A stretch of DNA of 7,470 bases from CAYNWK01 sp964400875 (GCA_964400875.1 CAYNWK010000201.1:1-7470); one strand, 5' to 3'. Counted from the stretch's first letter, positions 1 to 5,356 are shown. The notes: generated from the sequence alone by a model not told the origin. Numbers and translations are program-made.

Positions 1-1
1 T

Positions 2-97
2 GAGAAAGGGGTCGATGGCGAGGAACTGGCGGTGGAGAATAATGGCCAGACGTTGATCGGCCGGCTGCAAGCCGCCTTCAGCCGCAACAAAGAGTAA
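2..97 (+). CDS. 3' end of an unrecognised protein (partial)
   Basis: This is the only plus-strand gene in the window. The frame is open from base 2 to a TAA at 95-97 and gives 31 C-terminal residues ending in GRLQAAFSRNKE. Of the other two forward frames, one starts with a stop and the other stops within about 55 bases. The placement of a strong hairpin and an intrinsic terminator right after the stop supports a real gene end. The tail is hydrophilic and mixed-charge with no membrane segment. It is faintly like the C-termini of ATP-synthase peripheral-stalk subunits (a short strand followed by a GRL-type helix), but that is too weak to name it. It converges with the minus-strand lipoprotein gene ending at 191. 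Confidence 0.6.
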   Translation, partial: EKGVDGEELAVENNGQTLIGRLQAAFSRNKE

Positions 98-102
98 TTT
101 GA

Positions 103-135
103 CCGGGGTTGCCGTGTGAAACACGACAACCCCGG
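103..135 (+). other. Long imperfect hairpin between convergent gene ends
   Basis: CCGGGGTTG (103-111) pairs with CAACCCCGG (127-135). After a single C/A mismatch, CGTGT (113-117) pairs with ACACG (121-125) around a GAA loop, giving 14 paired bases in a 33-base structure. No T-run follows on the plus strand. On the minus strand the following bases are only mildly T-rich. It may protect the 3' end of the plus-strand transcript or help stop minus-strand transcripts from the gene ending at 191. Confidence 0.6.
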
Positions 136-147
136 GATAGCAGCGAC

Positions 148-173
148 AAGGCCGCCCGCGAGGGCGGCTTTTT
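148..173 (+). terminator. Rho-independent terminator of the plus-strand gene
   Basis: A perfect seven-base GC stem, GCCGCCC (151-157) with GGGCGGC (162-168), closes a GCGA tetraloop and is followed by TTTTT (169-173). The preceding AAG can extend the stem into the T-run. This is a textbook intrinsic terminator about 50 bases after the stop at 97. On the minus strand the same stem lacks a T-run, so any bidirectional action would be weak. Confidence 0.88.
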
Positions 174-190
174 GTATTTAACGACCTGGT

Positions 191-1393
191 TTAGTTGCTG
201 ATGCGCGGCACCAGCCAGAAGGGATAATCGTCCTTCATCGGGCCATTGGTCGAAACGTATAGGATGAAACGTACTTTTTGCCCGGCTAAAGGTGACAGGT
301 CGACGTCAACGTGTTCGATCTTACCATCGTATTCCTGGTGATTCTCCCACAACGTGTTGACGCTGTCGTCCGCGGCGCGGTAGTTTAAGCGGAAGATCAC
401 GTCGCAATCTGAAGCGTTATCCAGACAGCCAACCACGGCCTTGAAGTGCTGTCCGGCCTGGACTTCGAACTCCGGATACTGGCCGCGAATGAAACCATCG
501 TTGGTTTTCTGCGGAACGGTCGCCAGGGCTAGCTCGTTTTCCTGGTAGTTCTTTTCGATTACCGGGTCGTCCATGACCGTCACGTATCCGGATTCGCTGC
601 CCACACCCCCGCTGCAGGGCAGGGAGCCGGCGTCGGAGCGCCAGTCGGCGTTGCAGATATTGGTGATGAAGTTGTAGGTCGCCGCCTCCGCTTTGACCAC
701 CTTGATGTCCACCCAGATGGGCTCGTCCGCGTCGTCCCCGACGCCGAAAACGTCGCCTTTGTCACTGCGCAGCAGCCAGTAGCCACGGTAGTCACCTTCT
801 TTATTGGGGGCCACGAAATTCACGGTCAAGTCCACAGTCTCACCCGGCTTGACCGGTGTGGGCACGTCCGCAGCGCTGCCCTCGCGCATCTGATCGCCGT
901 CGTCGAAGATCAGGTCTGTGTTGCCCGTCCAGGTGCAGGTGCCGATGTTCTTGAGGCGCCAGGTCTTGGTGAAGGTTGACCCAGAGGCAAACACGGTGTT
1001 GTCCGGCACGGTCACGTCCTTGACGTATTCGGCCCAGTTGCAAGGCATGGGCGTTGGCGTGGGCGTGCTGGTGGCGGTCGGCGTATAGGTTGGGGTTGGA
1101 GTGTCCGTCGGTGTGGGGGTATCCGTAGGCGTGGGTGTAGGCGTATCAGTCTGCGTAGGCGTTGGGGTGTCCGTAGGCAAGGAGGTTGGGCTGGCCTGGG
1201 CAGCCTGGGTCAACTGCGCCACGGCGGTGCCCTGCACGGCTGCGGTGAGCTGCGCGACCAGGGTCTCGGCGGCTTGGGTGTGCAGCGCGCTGGTATCTTC
1301 TGGCGTCGGGTTAGCCGAAGGCGCCAGGGAACAGGCCAGGGTGGCAATGACCAGGCTGGAGAGTAACAAGACAAGGCGGATTTTGGCGTTCAT
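191..1393 (-). CDS. NBR1-Ig-like domain lipoprotein with Thr/Pro stalk
   Basis: A 400-residue exported protein. Residues 1-21 form a signal peptide (MNAKIR, a hydrophobic core, then TLAC) with Cys21 as the probable lipidation site; the -3 residue is Thr, so the lipobox is imperfect. Residues 40-68 are Ala/Gln-rich and probably helical. Residues 69-117 are an almost pure Thr/Pro stalk. Residues 118-232 match the NBR1-Ig-like family (CNWAEYVKDVTVPDNT, TKTWRLKNIGTCTW, DYRGYWLLRSDKG), common in Chloroflexota surface proteins. Residues 236-400 form an extra beta-rich domain with four cysteines (247, 260, 323, 330), resembling carbohydrate- or ligand-binding beta-sandwiches, which I cannot assign. 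No catalytic site is seen. Start: ATG preceded by AAGGA (1403-1407) at nine bases. A 246-base gap separates it from the upstream gene, so it probably has its own promoter. Domain identity is firm; the ligand is unknown. Confidence 0.9.
   Translation of the reverse strand: MNAKIRLVLLLSSLVIATLACSLAPSANPTPEDTSALHTQAAETLVAQLTAAVQGTAVAQLTQAAQASPTSLPTDTPTPTQTDTPTPTPTDTPTPTDTPTPTYTPTATSTPTPTPMPCNWAEYVKDVTVPDNTVFASGSTFTKTWRLKNIGTCTWTGNTDLIFDDGDQMREGSAADVPTPVKPGETVDLTVNFVAPNKEGDYRGYWLLRSDKGDVFGVGDDADEPIWVDIKVVKAEAATYNFITNICNADWRSDAGSLPCSGGVGSESGYVTVMDDPVIEKNYQENELALATVPQKTNDGFIRGQYPEFEVQAGQHFKAVVGCLDNASDCDVIFRLNYRAADDSVNTLWENHQEYDGKIEHVDVDLSPLAGQKVRFILYVSTNGPMKDDYPFWLVPRISN
1043..1189 (-). repeat. Thr/Pro-codon low-complexity repeat (stalk)
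   Basis: About 147 bases encode residues 69-117 of the NBR1-Ig lipoprotein in short irregular units such as TDTPTP and TPTPTPT. On the plus strand it reads as GT/G-rich DNA (ggcgtgggtgtaggcgt). It encodes an extended, disordered spacer. DNA like this is prone to slippage, so stalk length may vary between strains. Confidence 0.85.
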
Positions 1394-1639
1394 GGTTCGA
1401 TGTCCTTACGTTCTCAAAAGATGTTTACGATCAGCGTGGATGGTGATCTCAATCAAGACAATCTGGCTGATGGAAATGTTCCTCGAATTCAATCGAATTT
1501 ATCGAACCTGCAATTCATCCACTAGGGCTCGTTCAGCCCTTGGAAATATTATTGCAAATAGCCGGGACAATGGTCAGTGTCTTATGACATAATTCCAATG
1601 GATATTTGTTCTTATTCAGCATCAGATATCAGGTGGAGA
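1394..1639 (-). other. 246-base intergenic region upstream of the NBR1-Ig lipoprotein gene
   Basis: This stretch is AT-richer than its surroundings and holds no credible gene. It contains three TCGAA elements at 1483, 1493 and 1502, roughly one helical turn apart. It also has a hairpin, AGGGCT/AGCCCT (1524-1529 and 1535-1540), with a five-base loop and no T-run, and a perfect 11-base palindrome, TTATGACATAA (1582-1592). The promoter of the gene ending at 191 must lie here if it is not co-transcribed, but I could not find a convincing paired -35/-10. The hairpin could weakly terminate transcripts of the gene ending at 1640. Confidence 0.45.
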
Positions 1640-1864
1640 TCACGTTGATCTTGCTTCTCCGGGTTGAACGATCAGGAAGGCGATCGCGCCCAGCAAGGGC
1701 ACAATCGCGATTAGCACCGCCCAAATAGCCCGCGGGATTTCTTCCAGCTGGCGTTGGCGCAGCCCGAAGAGTGCGATAATACTGGCGACGGGCCAGGCGA
1801 GCAGCAGGATTGAATTAAGGGCGACAAGGATGATTTCGTAGATGCCGATGCCGGAGAAATTCAC
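1640..1864 (-). CDS. Small PLDc_N-like two-helix membrane protein
   Basis: A 74-residue protein with two transmembrane helices (about 10-35 and 47-66) joined by a charged loop (RQRQLEEIPR). The second half, AIWAVLIAIVPLLGAIAFLI, fits the PLDc_N family, whose hallmark is a Trp-containing helix with P-x-x-G before the final hydrophobic stretch. In cardiolipin synthases this unit precedes phospholipase-D domains; here it stands alone, as is common, with no catalytic HKD motif. The start is GTG at 1862-1864, eleven bases after the stop of the preceding gene. The ribosome site AAGAAGG overlaps that stop and lies five bases before the GTG, so translational coupling is likely. The function of stand-alone PLDc_N proteins is unknown. 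Confidence 0.75.
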   Translation of the reverse strand: MNFSGIGIYEIILVALNSILLLAWPVASIIALFGLRQRQLEEIPRAIWAVLIAIVPLLGAIAFLIVQPGEARST

Positions 1865-1875
1865 GATAACCTTCT

Positions 1876-2207
1876 TTATTCAGTTGAGTAAGAGCTGAGG
1901 CCTTCGGCGACGGCGAGCAGCTCTTCGACGGCGCATTCACAATCGAGCAGGATGGCGAGGCCAGCCTCGCTCCAGATCAAATTCACGTTTTGTACATCAG
2001 GGAGCGAGATGAGATAGCCGGTATTGCCACGTATTTGGATAACTTCGTGTGCAACGTCCGGCGCAGCCATTGGAGCGGGCAGTGGGAACTGGGCGAGATG
2101 CAGCTGCCGGTCATTTCTGGTGTAGAAACGACCTCCCCGACCGAACATGCGCCGAGCAAAATCCAAAGCAGGAAATTGCAAGCCCAGGTCCGGACGGGGA
2201 GGTTCAT
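1876..2207 (-). pseudogene. Small lipoprotein gene broken by a one-base frameshift (DUF4367-like tail)
   Basis: Two overlapping frames each carry half of a sensible protein. The frame starting at ATG 2205-2207 has a perfect AGGAGG ribosome site (2220-2225) and encodes a classic lipoprotein signal (MNLPVRTWACNFLLWILLGACS, lipobox LLGAC). It then degenerates and stops at 1983. The second frame, ending at 1876, carries RFYTRNDRQLHLAQFPLPAP followed by IRGNTGYLISLPDV, NLIWSEAGLAILLDC and EELLAVAEGL. That pattern resembles DUF4367-type domains (beta strands, a 'W-x-x-x-G' turn, a C-terminal 'eell-iAe-l' helix). The frames join if one G is added to the GGGG run at 2135-2138, giving a 110-residue lipoprotein. 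Possible causes are a sequencing error, a real mutation, or slippage-based phase variation. The second frame also has a TTG start at 2181, but that product would be cytoplasmic and lack a ribosome site. The DUF4367 match is tentative. Confidence 0.7.
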
Positions 2208-2219
2208 GATTAGGTTTGC

Positions 2220-2225
2220 CCTCCT
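2220..2225 (-). promoter_or_regulatory. Strong ribosome binding site for the frameshifted lipoprotein
   Basis: AGGAGG on the minus strand lies 12 bases before the ATG at 2207. It is a full Shine-Dalgarno match and shows that translation is meant to begin in the signal-peptide frame, not at the TTG of the longer downstream frame. Confidence 0.7.
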
Positions 2226-2301
2226 GAGACGGTGGTCTAAAGAGGTGTAAGCGGATCGGGAGCTCGGGGCAACACGTCCAGTTCTCCCGACTTCATTCAA
2301 T

Positions 2302-3219
2302 TCACGGCAGCAGCAAGTCGATCAACGACAGGAGCTTTGTGCCGTAGCAATACTCATCGACCAGCTTGTCGTCATCATCGCGCAGGTATCCGCAGTCGCC
2401 GCCGTCGATCCAAACCTCTTCCGTGCGCCCCCAATACAGATTCTCGCTGTCATTGGTTCCAACTTTGGACCATACTTTGACAGTTTTCTTGGAACCCAGG
2501 GTGAAAGTCGGGAAGGTGTATTTGGGCCCCGTAGACTTGATGCTCCAGTTTGTCAGCGTGACGCTCGAGTTCTCGTTGTTCTTGACGAGTACGTACTCGC
2601 CCGCAAGATCCAGCTCTCCTGTGATGTCGCTGATGAACACATCGGCGGAGGGTGTGGTGGTCACCGTTTTGGTAGGCGTGGCCGTGCCGGCTGTGGGTGT
2701 GAGTGTCTTGGTGGGGGTGGGCGCGTTGGGATCGAAAACCTTCGAATCGATCAACTTGCCGTCGTCATCCCGCAGGTATGCCACGTCGCCGCCGTCATTC
2801 CACACCTCTTCGGTCAGGTCCCAATACAGGTTGCCGCTGCCATCATTACCTGACTTGGTCCACACCTTGACGGTCTTGTCGTCGCCAAGGGTGAAGCTGG
2901 GGAAGGTGTAGACGTGGGCGTCGCTTCCTGTGCCGTCGTCGCGCAAGACCCAGTCGGTCATGTTGACGCTGTCGCCGCTGTTGTTTTCGATCAATACGTA
3001 TTCATCCAGCGGGGACCCGCTCGGTTTCCCGACGATCTCGACGATGATAACGCCCGGCGCTTTCGTTGCGGTGGGCGTGACGGTCGGCGTTGGGGTCTCG
3101 GTTGGTACGGTGTGAGCGACGTAAGGCATGTAGAGCAGTGTACCTGCCTGCGCCAGCACCACGGAGAAGACCGCCAGGGATAAAACTAGGGCAATGATTA
3201 TCTTTATGGTTTTGGACAT
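2302..3219 (-). CDS. Secreted protein with two lamin-tail domains
   Basis: A 305-residue exported protein. Residues 1-24 are a Sec signal (MSKTIK, hydrophobic core, cleavage near VLAQA). A YMPYV element and a short Thr/Pro linker (37-54) follow. Residues 57-162 and 193-292 are two lamin-tail (LTD) beta-sandwich domains separated by a second Thr/Pro linker (163-192). The repeats share EYVL, YTFP-FTLG, KTVKVW, NLYW--TEEVW-DGGD and YLRDDD. By my count 36 of 50 residues are identical between 104-153 and 234-283. The second copy has two extra cysteines (276, 291), possibly a disulfide. Bacterial LTDs usually occur in secreted, cell-surface or nuclease-associated proteins; no nuclease domain is present here, so a binding or structural role is likely. 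The start is ATG with AGGAGG at 3227-3232. The next gene starts 94 bases downstream, so co-transcription is plausible. Confidence 0.9.
   Translation of the reverse strand: MSKTIKIIIALVLSLAVFSVVLAQAGTLLYMPYVAHTVPTETPTPTVTPTATKAPGVIIVEIVGKPSGSPLDEYVLIENNSGDSVNMTDWVLRDDGTGSDAHVYTFPSFTLGDDKTVKVWTKSGNDGSGNLYWDLTEEVWNDGGDVAYLRDDDGKLIDSKVFDPNAPTPTKTLTPTAGTATPTKTVTTTPSADVFISDITGELDLAGEYVLVKNNENSSVTLTNWSIKSTGPKYTFPTFTLGSKKTVKVWSKVGTNDSENLYWGRTEEVWIDGGDCGYLRDDDDKLVDEYCYGTKLLSLIDLLLP
2344..3051 (-). repeat. Tandem duplication of the lamin-tail coding unit
   Basis: The DNA of the two LTD copies still aligns clearly. Bases 2359-2520 match 2749-2910 at a constant offset of 390 bases; for example cgcaggtat occurs at 2381 and 2771, and gaaggtgta ends at 2520 and 2910. 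The N-terminal parts are more diverged and differ in length by about five codons. This indicates an intragenic duplication followed by divergence rather than two separately acquired domains. Confidence 0.85.
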
Positions 3220-3241
3220 GAACTAACCTCCTGAATATGGT

Positions 3242-3261
3242 TTTCGGCATGGAGACCGAAA
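3242..3261 (-). other. Small hairpin upstream of the lamin-tail gene
   Basis: TTTCGG (3242-3247) pairs with CCGAAA (3256-3261) around an eight-base loop, about 10 bases upstream of the ribosome site of the LTD gene. It could influence translation or be the 3' end of the preceding transcript, but no T-run follows it on the minus strand. The rest of the 99-base gap (3220-3318) shows no clear promoter. Confidence 0.35.
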
Positions 3262-3318
3262 CTGTGAGGGAGAAGTTTTTGGGAAGTAGACGATGGTGAA
3301 AGCGATGGAGCGTTTCCC

Positions 3319-3720
3319 TCAGCTCTCTTCTTGCTGGCAGATCACGTCTACGATCCGCCAGTCGCTCTTATGGGATTGTAACAGAATGCGCAATAGTTGG
3401 TCCTGGTCGGTGCGCAGAAGTATCTCGGCCCGGTCGCCTTCGATCAAGACTTCCTGCACGCTGACGCTCTCTGGGAGCTGCTGGCTGCAAAAAAGTAGGT
3501 CAAACTGCGTCTCTTTGGTCTGGAGCTGCGCCTGCAGCTTACGAATGAAGTCGGGACTCAACAAACGCCGTTTCCTGAGCGCTTTCCGCGCTCCGGGTTG
3601 ACCTGGAGCGCTCAGGTACCAGCGGTAATAGCTCTCCACCAGCTCCTCCGGGAGCATGGAAGGCTGTTCATCGTAAGCGACATCACCTTCTGCGGCGGTA
3701 TTAGCTCCATTGACAGTCAT
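3319..3720 (-). CDS. DUF3828-like domain protein without visible signal peptide
   Basis: A 133-residue protein. Residues 24-127 fit the DUF3828 pattern of a small cystatin/NTF2-like alpha+beta fold: an N-terminal helix with E-x-YYRWYLSA, a mid helix LLSPDFIRKLQAQLQ, FDLLFCSQQLPES, then strands DRAEILLRT and LLRILLQ and the closing DWRIVDVIC. Members are mostly small exported or lipoproteins of unknown function. Here the N-terminus (MTVNGANTAAEGDVAYDEQP) is polar and not a signal peptide. An in-frame TAG lies four codons before the ATG, so no longer start exists. The nearest Shine-Dalgarno-like run (GGAAGGA) lies about 16 bases before the ATG, which is too far to be ideal. It sits between two secreted-protein genes, so either it is a cytoplasmic partner or its N-terminus has decayed. 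Confidence 0.72.
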   Translation of the reverse strand: MTVNGANTAAEGDVAYDEQPSMLPEELVESYYRWYLSAPGQPGARKALRKRRLLSPDFIRKLQAQLQTKETQFDLLFCSQQLPESVSVQEVLIEGDRAEILLRTDQDQLLRILLQSHKSDWRIVDVICQQEES

Positions 3721-3838
3721 ATTGCTGTTCGACTAATCCTTCCTCAACCTGTAGTTTGGCTTCACAAGCGAGCGGGTTCGGTGTGCGCGTCCTCCGAAGA
3801 TTCACATACAGCCCAGCAGGCTGAAAGCGCGGTTGCCC
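3721..3838 (-). other. 118-base spacer with a short hairpin
   Basis: The spacer follows the stop of the gene ending at 3839. It has a five-base stem, CAGCC (3809-3813) with GGCTG (3819-3823), and a five-base loop, with no T-run. I see no promoter and no signal-peptide-like frame with a start codon, so the downstream DUF3828-like gene may be co-transcribed with the upstream secreted-protein gene. Confidence 0.35.
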
Positions 3839-4381
3839 TCAGTCCGCCAGCTCGACCAGGGCGTACAGGCCGGACTGGATCGCCAGGCAGGCTGTGCGGC
3901 CGTGTTTACCCTTCTCAACGAACGTATTGGCGATGCATTCCGTCCAGCTCAGCTTGCCCGCGTCATAGTAGTAAATCGCCAGTTTGCCCTCATCCCAAAG
4001 GTCGTTCTCGATGGCGTTGAGATTAAAGTAGGCGTACACGAAGCCGCGCAGCAGTCTGGCGTTCGAGCCATCCGAGTCGATCACGTCTACTTCCAGGAAA
4101 CGACCGGCTTTGCCGATCTCATCCTTCCTGAGCAGAGGCCGGACAGTCTTCAATACTTCCTCGTTAGGACGGTAGAGCAGCACTTTACCGGTATATGCCG
4201 AGCTGGGCATATAGATGCCATCGTTGCCCAGCCACAGGTCGGCGGGAGTGCCGGCGATGATGTCATAGACCGCAGAATTGTTTTCATTCGAGGCGTAACC
4301 CAAGCGCCAGGCGCCGCCGGTGGCGGCTGTGACGAGCATGAGTGCCAGCAGCAGCAAGAGAAAACGATTTTTAGTTTTCAT
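3839..4381 (-). CDS. Secreted beta-rich protein of unknown function
   Basis: A 180-residue protein with an N-terminal export signal (MKTKNR followed by a Leu-rich core to about residue 24; cleavage perhaps after GYA at 30). The mature part has no transmembrane helix. Residues 40-110 are mixed beta structure (ADLWLGNDGIYMPSSAYTG, GRFLEVDVIDSDGS). Residues 111-178 include KLAIYYYDAGKLSWTECI and TACLAIQSGLYALVEL, which resemble the C-terminal beta modules ('L-I-YYD--T--W-EC ... C-----GLYAL') seen at the ends of many Chloroflexota surface proteins. Cys149 and Cys165 are well placed for a disulfide. The start is ATG with GGGAG (4388-4392) six bases upstream. It is the first gene downstream of the regulator, across a 144-base AT-rich gap, so it may be a regulated target. 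I do not recognise a named family. Confidence 0.75.
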   Translation of the reverse strand: MKTKNRFLLLLLALMLVTAATGGAWRLGYASNENNSAVYDIIAGTPADLWLGNDGIYMPSSAYTGKVLLYRPNEEVLKTVRPLLRKDEIGKAGRFLEVDVIDSDGSNARLLRGFVYAYFNLNAIENDLWDEGKLAIYYYDAGKLSWTECIANTFVEKGKHGRTACLAIQSGLYALVELAD

Positions 4382-4425
4382 TTCGGACTCCCATAAATAT
4401 TTTATTCCGCCAACGATTAGCTGCC

Positions 4426-4439
4426 TTACATAAATGTAA
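4426..4439. promoter_or_regulatory. Candidate operator: perfect inverted repeat TTACAT-AA-ATGTAA
   Basis: A perfect six-base inverted repeat with a two-base spacer lies about 45 bases upstream of the ATG of the secreted-protein gene, in the most AT-rich part of the window. Position and symmetry fit a dimeric regulator site. The neighbouring OmpR-type regulator is one candidate binder, although that family more often uses direct repeats. I could not define a -35/-10 pair around it. Confidence 0.4.
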
Positions 4440-4441
4440 AC

Positions 4442-4468
4442 TTTTTCCGTCCCAATTAGATGGAAAAA
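4442..4468 (-). other. AT-rich hairpin in the regulator/secreted-protein gap
   Basis: TTTTTCC (4442-4448) pairs with GGAAAAA (4462-4468) around a 13-base loop, directly beside the TTACAT palindrome. Its low GC content makes it a poor terminator. It may be a curved promoter-region element or only chance in A/T-run DNA. Confidence 0.3.
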
Positions 4469-4518
4469 ATGTCCAAAAGGCGTATTAAAACAAGCTGGTG
4501 GGATGGAATTTAGACAGG

Positions 4519-4532
4519 TCGCTTTTCAGCGA
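4519..4532 (-). other. Tetraloop hairpin overlapping the regulator stop codon
   Basis: On the minus strand TCGCT and AGCGA form a five-base stem closed by a GAAA tetraloop, with the TGA stop (4526-4528) inside it. No T-run follows, so it is not a standard terminator. It may affect mRNA stability or termination of translation. Confidence 0.35.
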
Positions 4533-5221
4533 GCGTCTTCAGGTTGTTGGAAGTAGTAGCCGATCCCGGGTTCGGTGAGGATGTAAGTTGGATCGTGAGA
4601 GTCGGGCTCGATTTTGGCGCGCAGGCGTTGAACCAGGCCGCGCACCAGGTCCTTGCTGCCCTCGCCGCTGTACCCCCAGACGTGTTCGACGATGTTCTCG
4701 GTGGGGATGATCTGCCCGGCGTGGGTCATCAGGGTGTAGAGCAGGCGAAATTCCAGGTTAGTCAGGCGGACAGGAGACCCCTCCTCGACTTGAACGGTGC
4801 GGGTAGAGGGATCGATAGCGATGCCGATCTGCTCAAGCTTGGGGATGCTGAAGAAGGGTACGCCGGCTACCCGGCGGGTGAACGCCCGTATCTGCGCCAG
4901 TAGAAAGCGCACCCCGTAGGGCCGCACGACCACCAGGTCAGCGCCGGCTTCCAGAACTTGCACGTAAAAATCCTCGGATTTCGGGTCGGTGATGGCGACG
5001 ACCGGCACGGCGACGTTAGCGCGAATTTTACGTACCTGCACCAAGGCTTTGCTCAAATCTTCGAGCAAGGTGACCACCACCAGTTCGGAGGGGCGGTCGG
5101 TCCAGATCTCCACCGCATAGTCTAGATTGGGCACGGCGTGCACGTTGAAGCCGGCGCGCTGCAAGATCAGGCGCAAGACGGCGCTCTCGTCGGTTTGTCG
5201 GGATAGTAACAAGGCTTGCAT
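4526..5221 (-). CDS. OmpR/PhoB-type regulator with degenerate receiver domain
   Basis: A 231-residue transcription factor. Residues 1-115 keep the response-regulator receiver fold (AVLRLILQRAGF helix, VPVVAIT strand, VLEAGADLVVVRPYGVRFLLAQIRAF end). The phosphorylation machinery is lost, however: the acidic pair after the first strand reads SRQ, the phospho-acceptor Asp position is Thr51 (ELVVVTLLED), and the conserved Lys is Arg100 (VRPY). Thr78 of the switch pair remains. Residues 149-224 are a normal winged helix (LTNLEFRLLYTLMTHAG, the recognition-helix region DLVRGLVQRLRAKI, and the wing ILTEPGIGYYF). It therefore probably binds DNA without phosphorelay control; no histidine kinase is nearby. 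The ATG at 5221 is chosen over the in-frame ATG at 5266 because it fits the family N-terminus, has GAAGAAG seven bases upstream, and a TATAAT lies inside the extra 15 codons. A 144-base gap separates it from the secreted-protein gene. Confidence 0.88.
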   Translation of the reverse strand: MQALLLSRQTDESAVLRLILQRAGFNVHAVPNLDYAVEIWTDRPSELVVVTLLEDLSKALVQVRKIRANVAVPVVAITDPKSEDFYVQVLEAGADLVVVRPYGVRFLLAQIRAFTRRVAGVPFFSIPKLEQIGIAIDPSTRTVQVEEGSPVRLTNLEFRLLYTLMTHAGQIIPTENIVEHVWGYSGEGSKDLVRGLVQRLRAKIEPDSHDPTYILTEPGIGYYFQQPEDAR

Positions 5222-5249
5222 CGCAACGCTTCTTCGGATCTTCGCCCCG

Positions 5250-5255
5250 ATTATA
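5250..5255 (-). promoter_or_regulatory. TATAAT -10 element of the regulator gene
   Basis: A perfect TATAAT on the minus strand, 28 bases upstream of the ATG at 5221, would start transcription near 5243 and give a leader of roughly 20 bases. No good TTGACA lies 16-18 bases upstream (the best hexamer is GATAGT), so the promoter may be weak or need an activator. It argues against the longer start at 5266. Confidence 0.55.
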
Positions 5256-5356
5256 CCCTGAGGCATAAAAGTACTATCGATAATCGCAAATGCCCAGGGT
5301 CCCAGCCTTGAAGATATCGCTGCCTCACAAACATAACTCAGCTTGATCCAATTAAC

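Noticed and set aside
1043..1189. Repeat array considered as a CRISPR or satellite
   Set aside because: The units are short, irregular and in frame with a Thr/Pro protein stalk; there are no spacers of uniform length.
1524..1540. AGGGCT/AGCCCT hairpin as a terminator for the PLDc_N-like gene
   Set aside because: The stem is only six bases and no T-run follows on the minus strand, so it is kept as a note and not called a terminator.
1101..1592. Plus-strand open frame rich in Val/Gly/Ser
   Set aside because: It is the antisense of the Thr/Pro stalk of the minus-strand lipoprotein; its repetitive composition comes entirely from that repeat, and it runs into the intergenic region.
3721..3819. 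34-codon GTG open frame in the spacer upstream of the DUF3828-like gene
   Set aside because: It has no ribosome site, no domain and ordinary spacer composition; it is probably chance.
3833..4396. Plus-strand 187-codon open frame
   Set aside because: It is exactly antisense to the secreted-protein gene, which has a signal peptide, a ribosome site and family-like motifs; the antisense product has none of these.
5222..5266. Longer N-terminus for the regulator from the ATG at 5266
   Set aside because: The extra 15 codons contain a TATAAT, have no ribosome site, and do not fit the receiver-domain N-terminus; the ATG at 5221 has GAAGAAG upstream.
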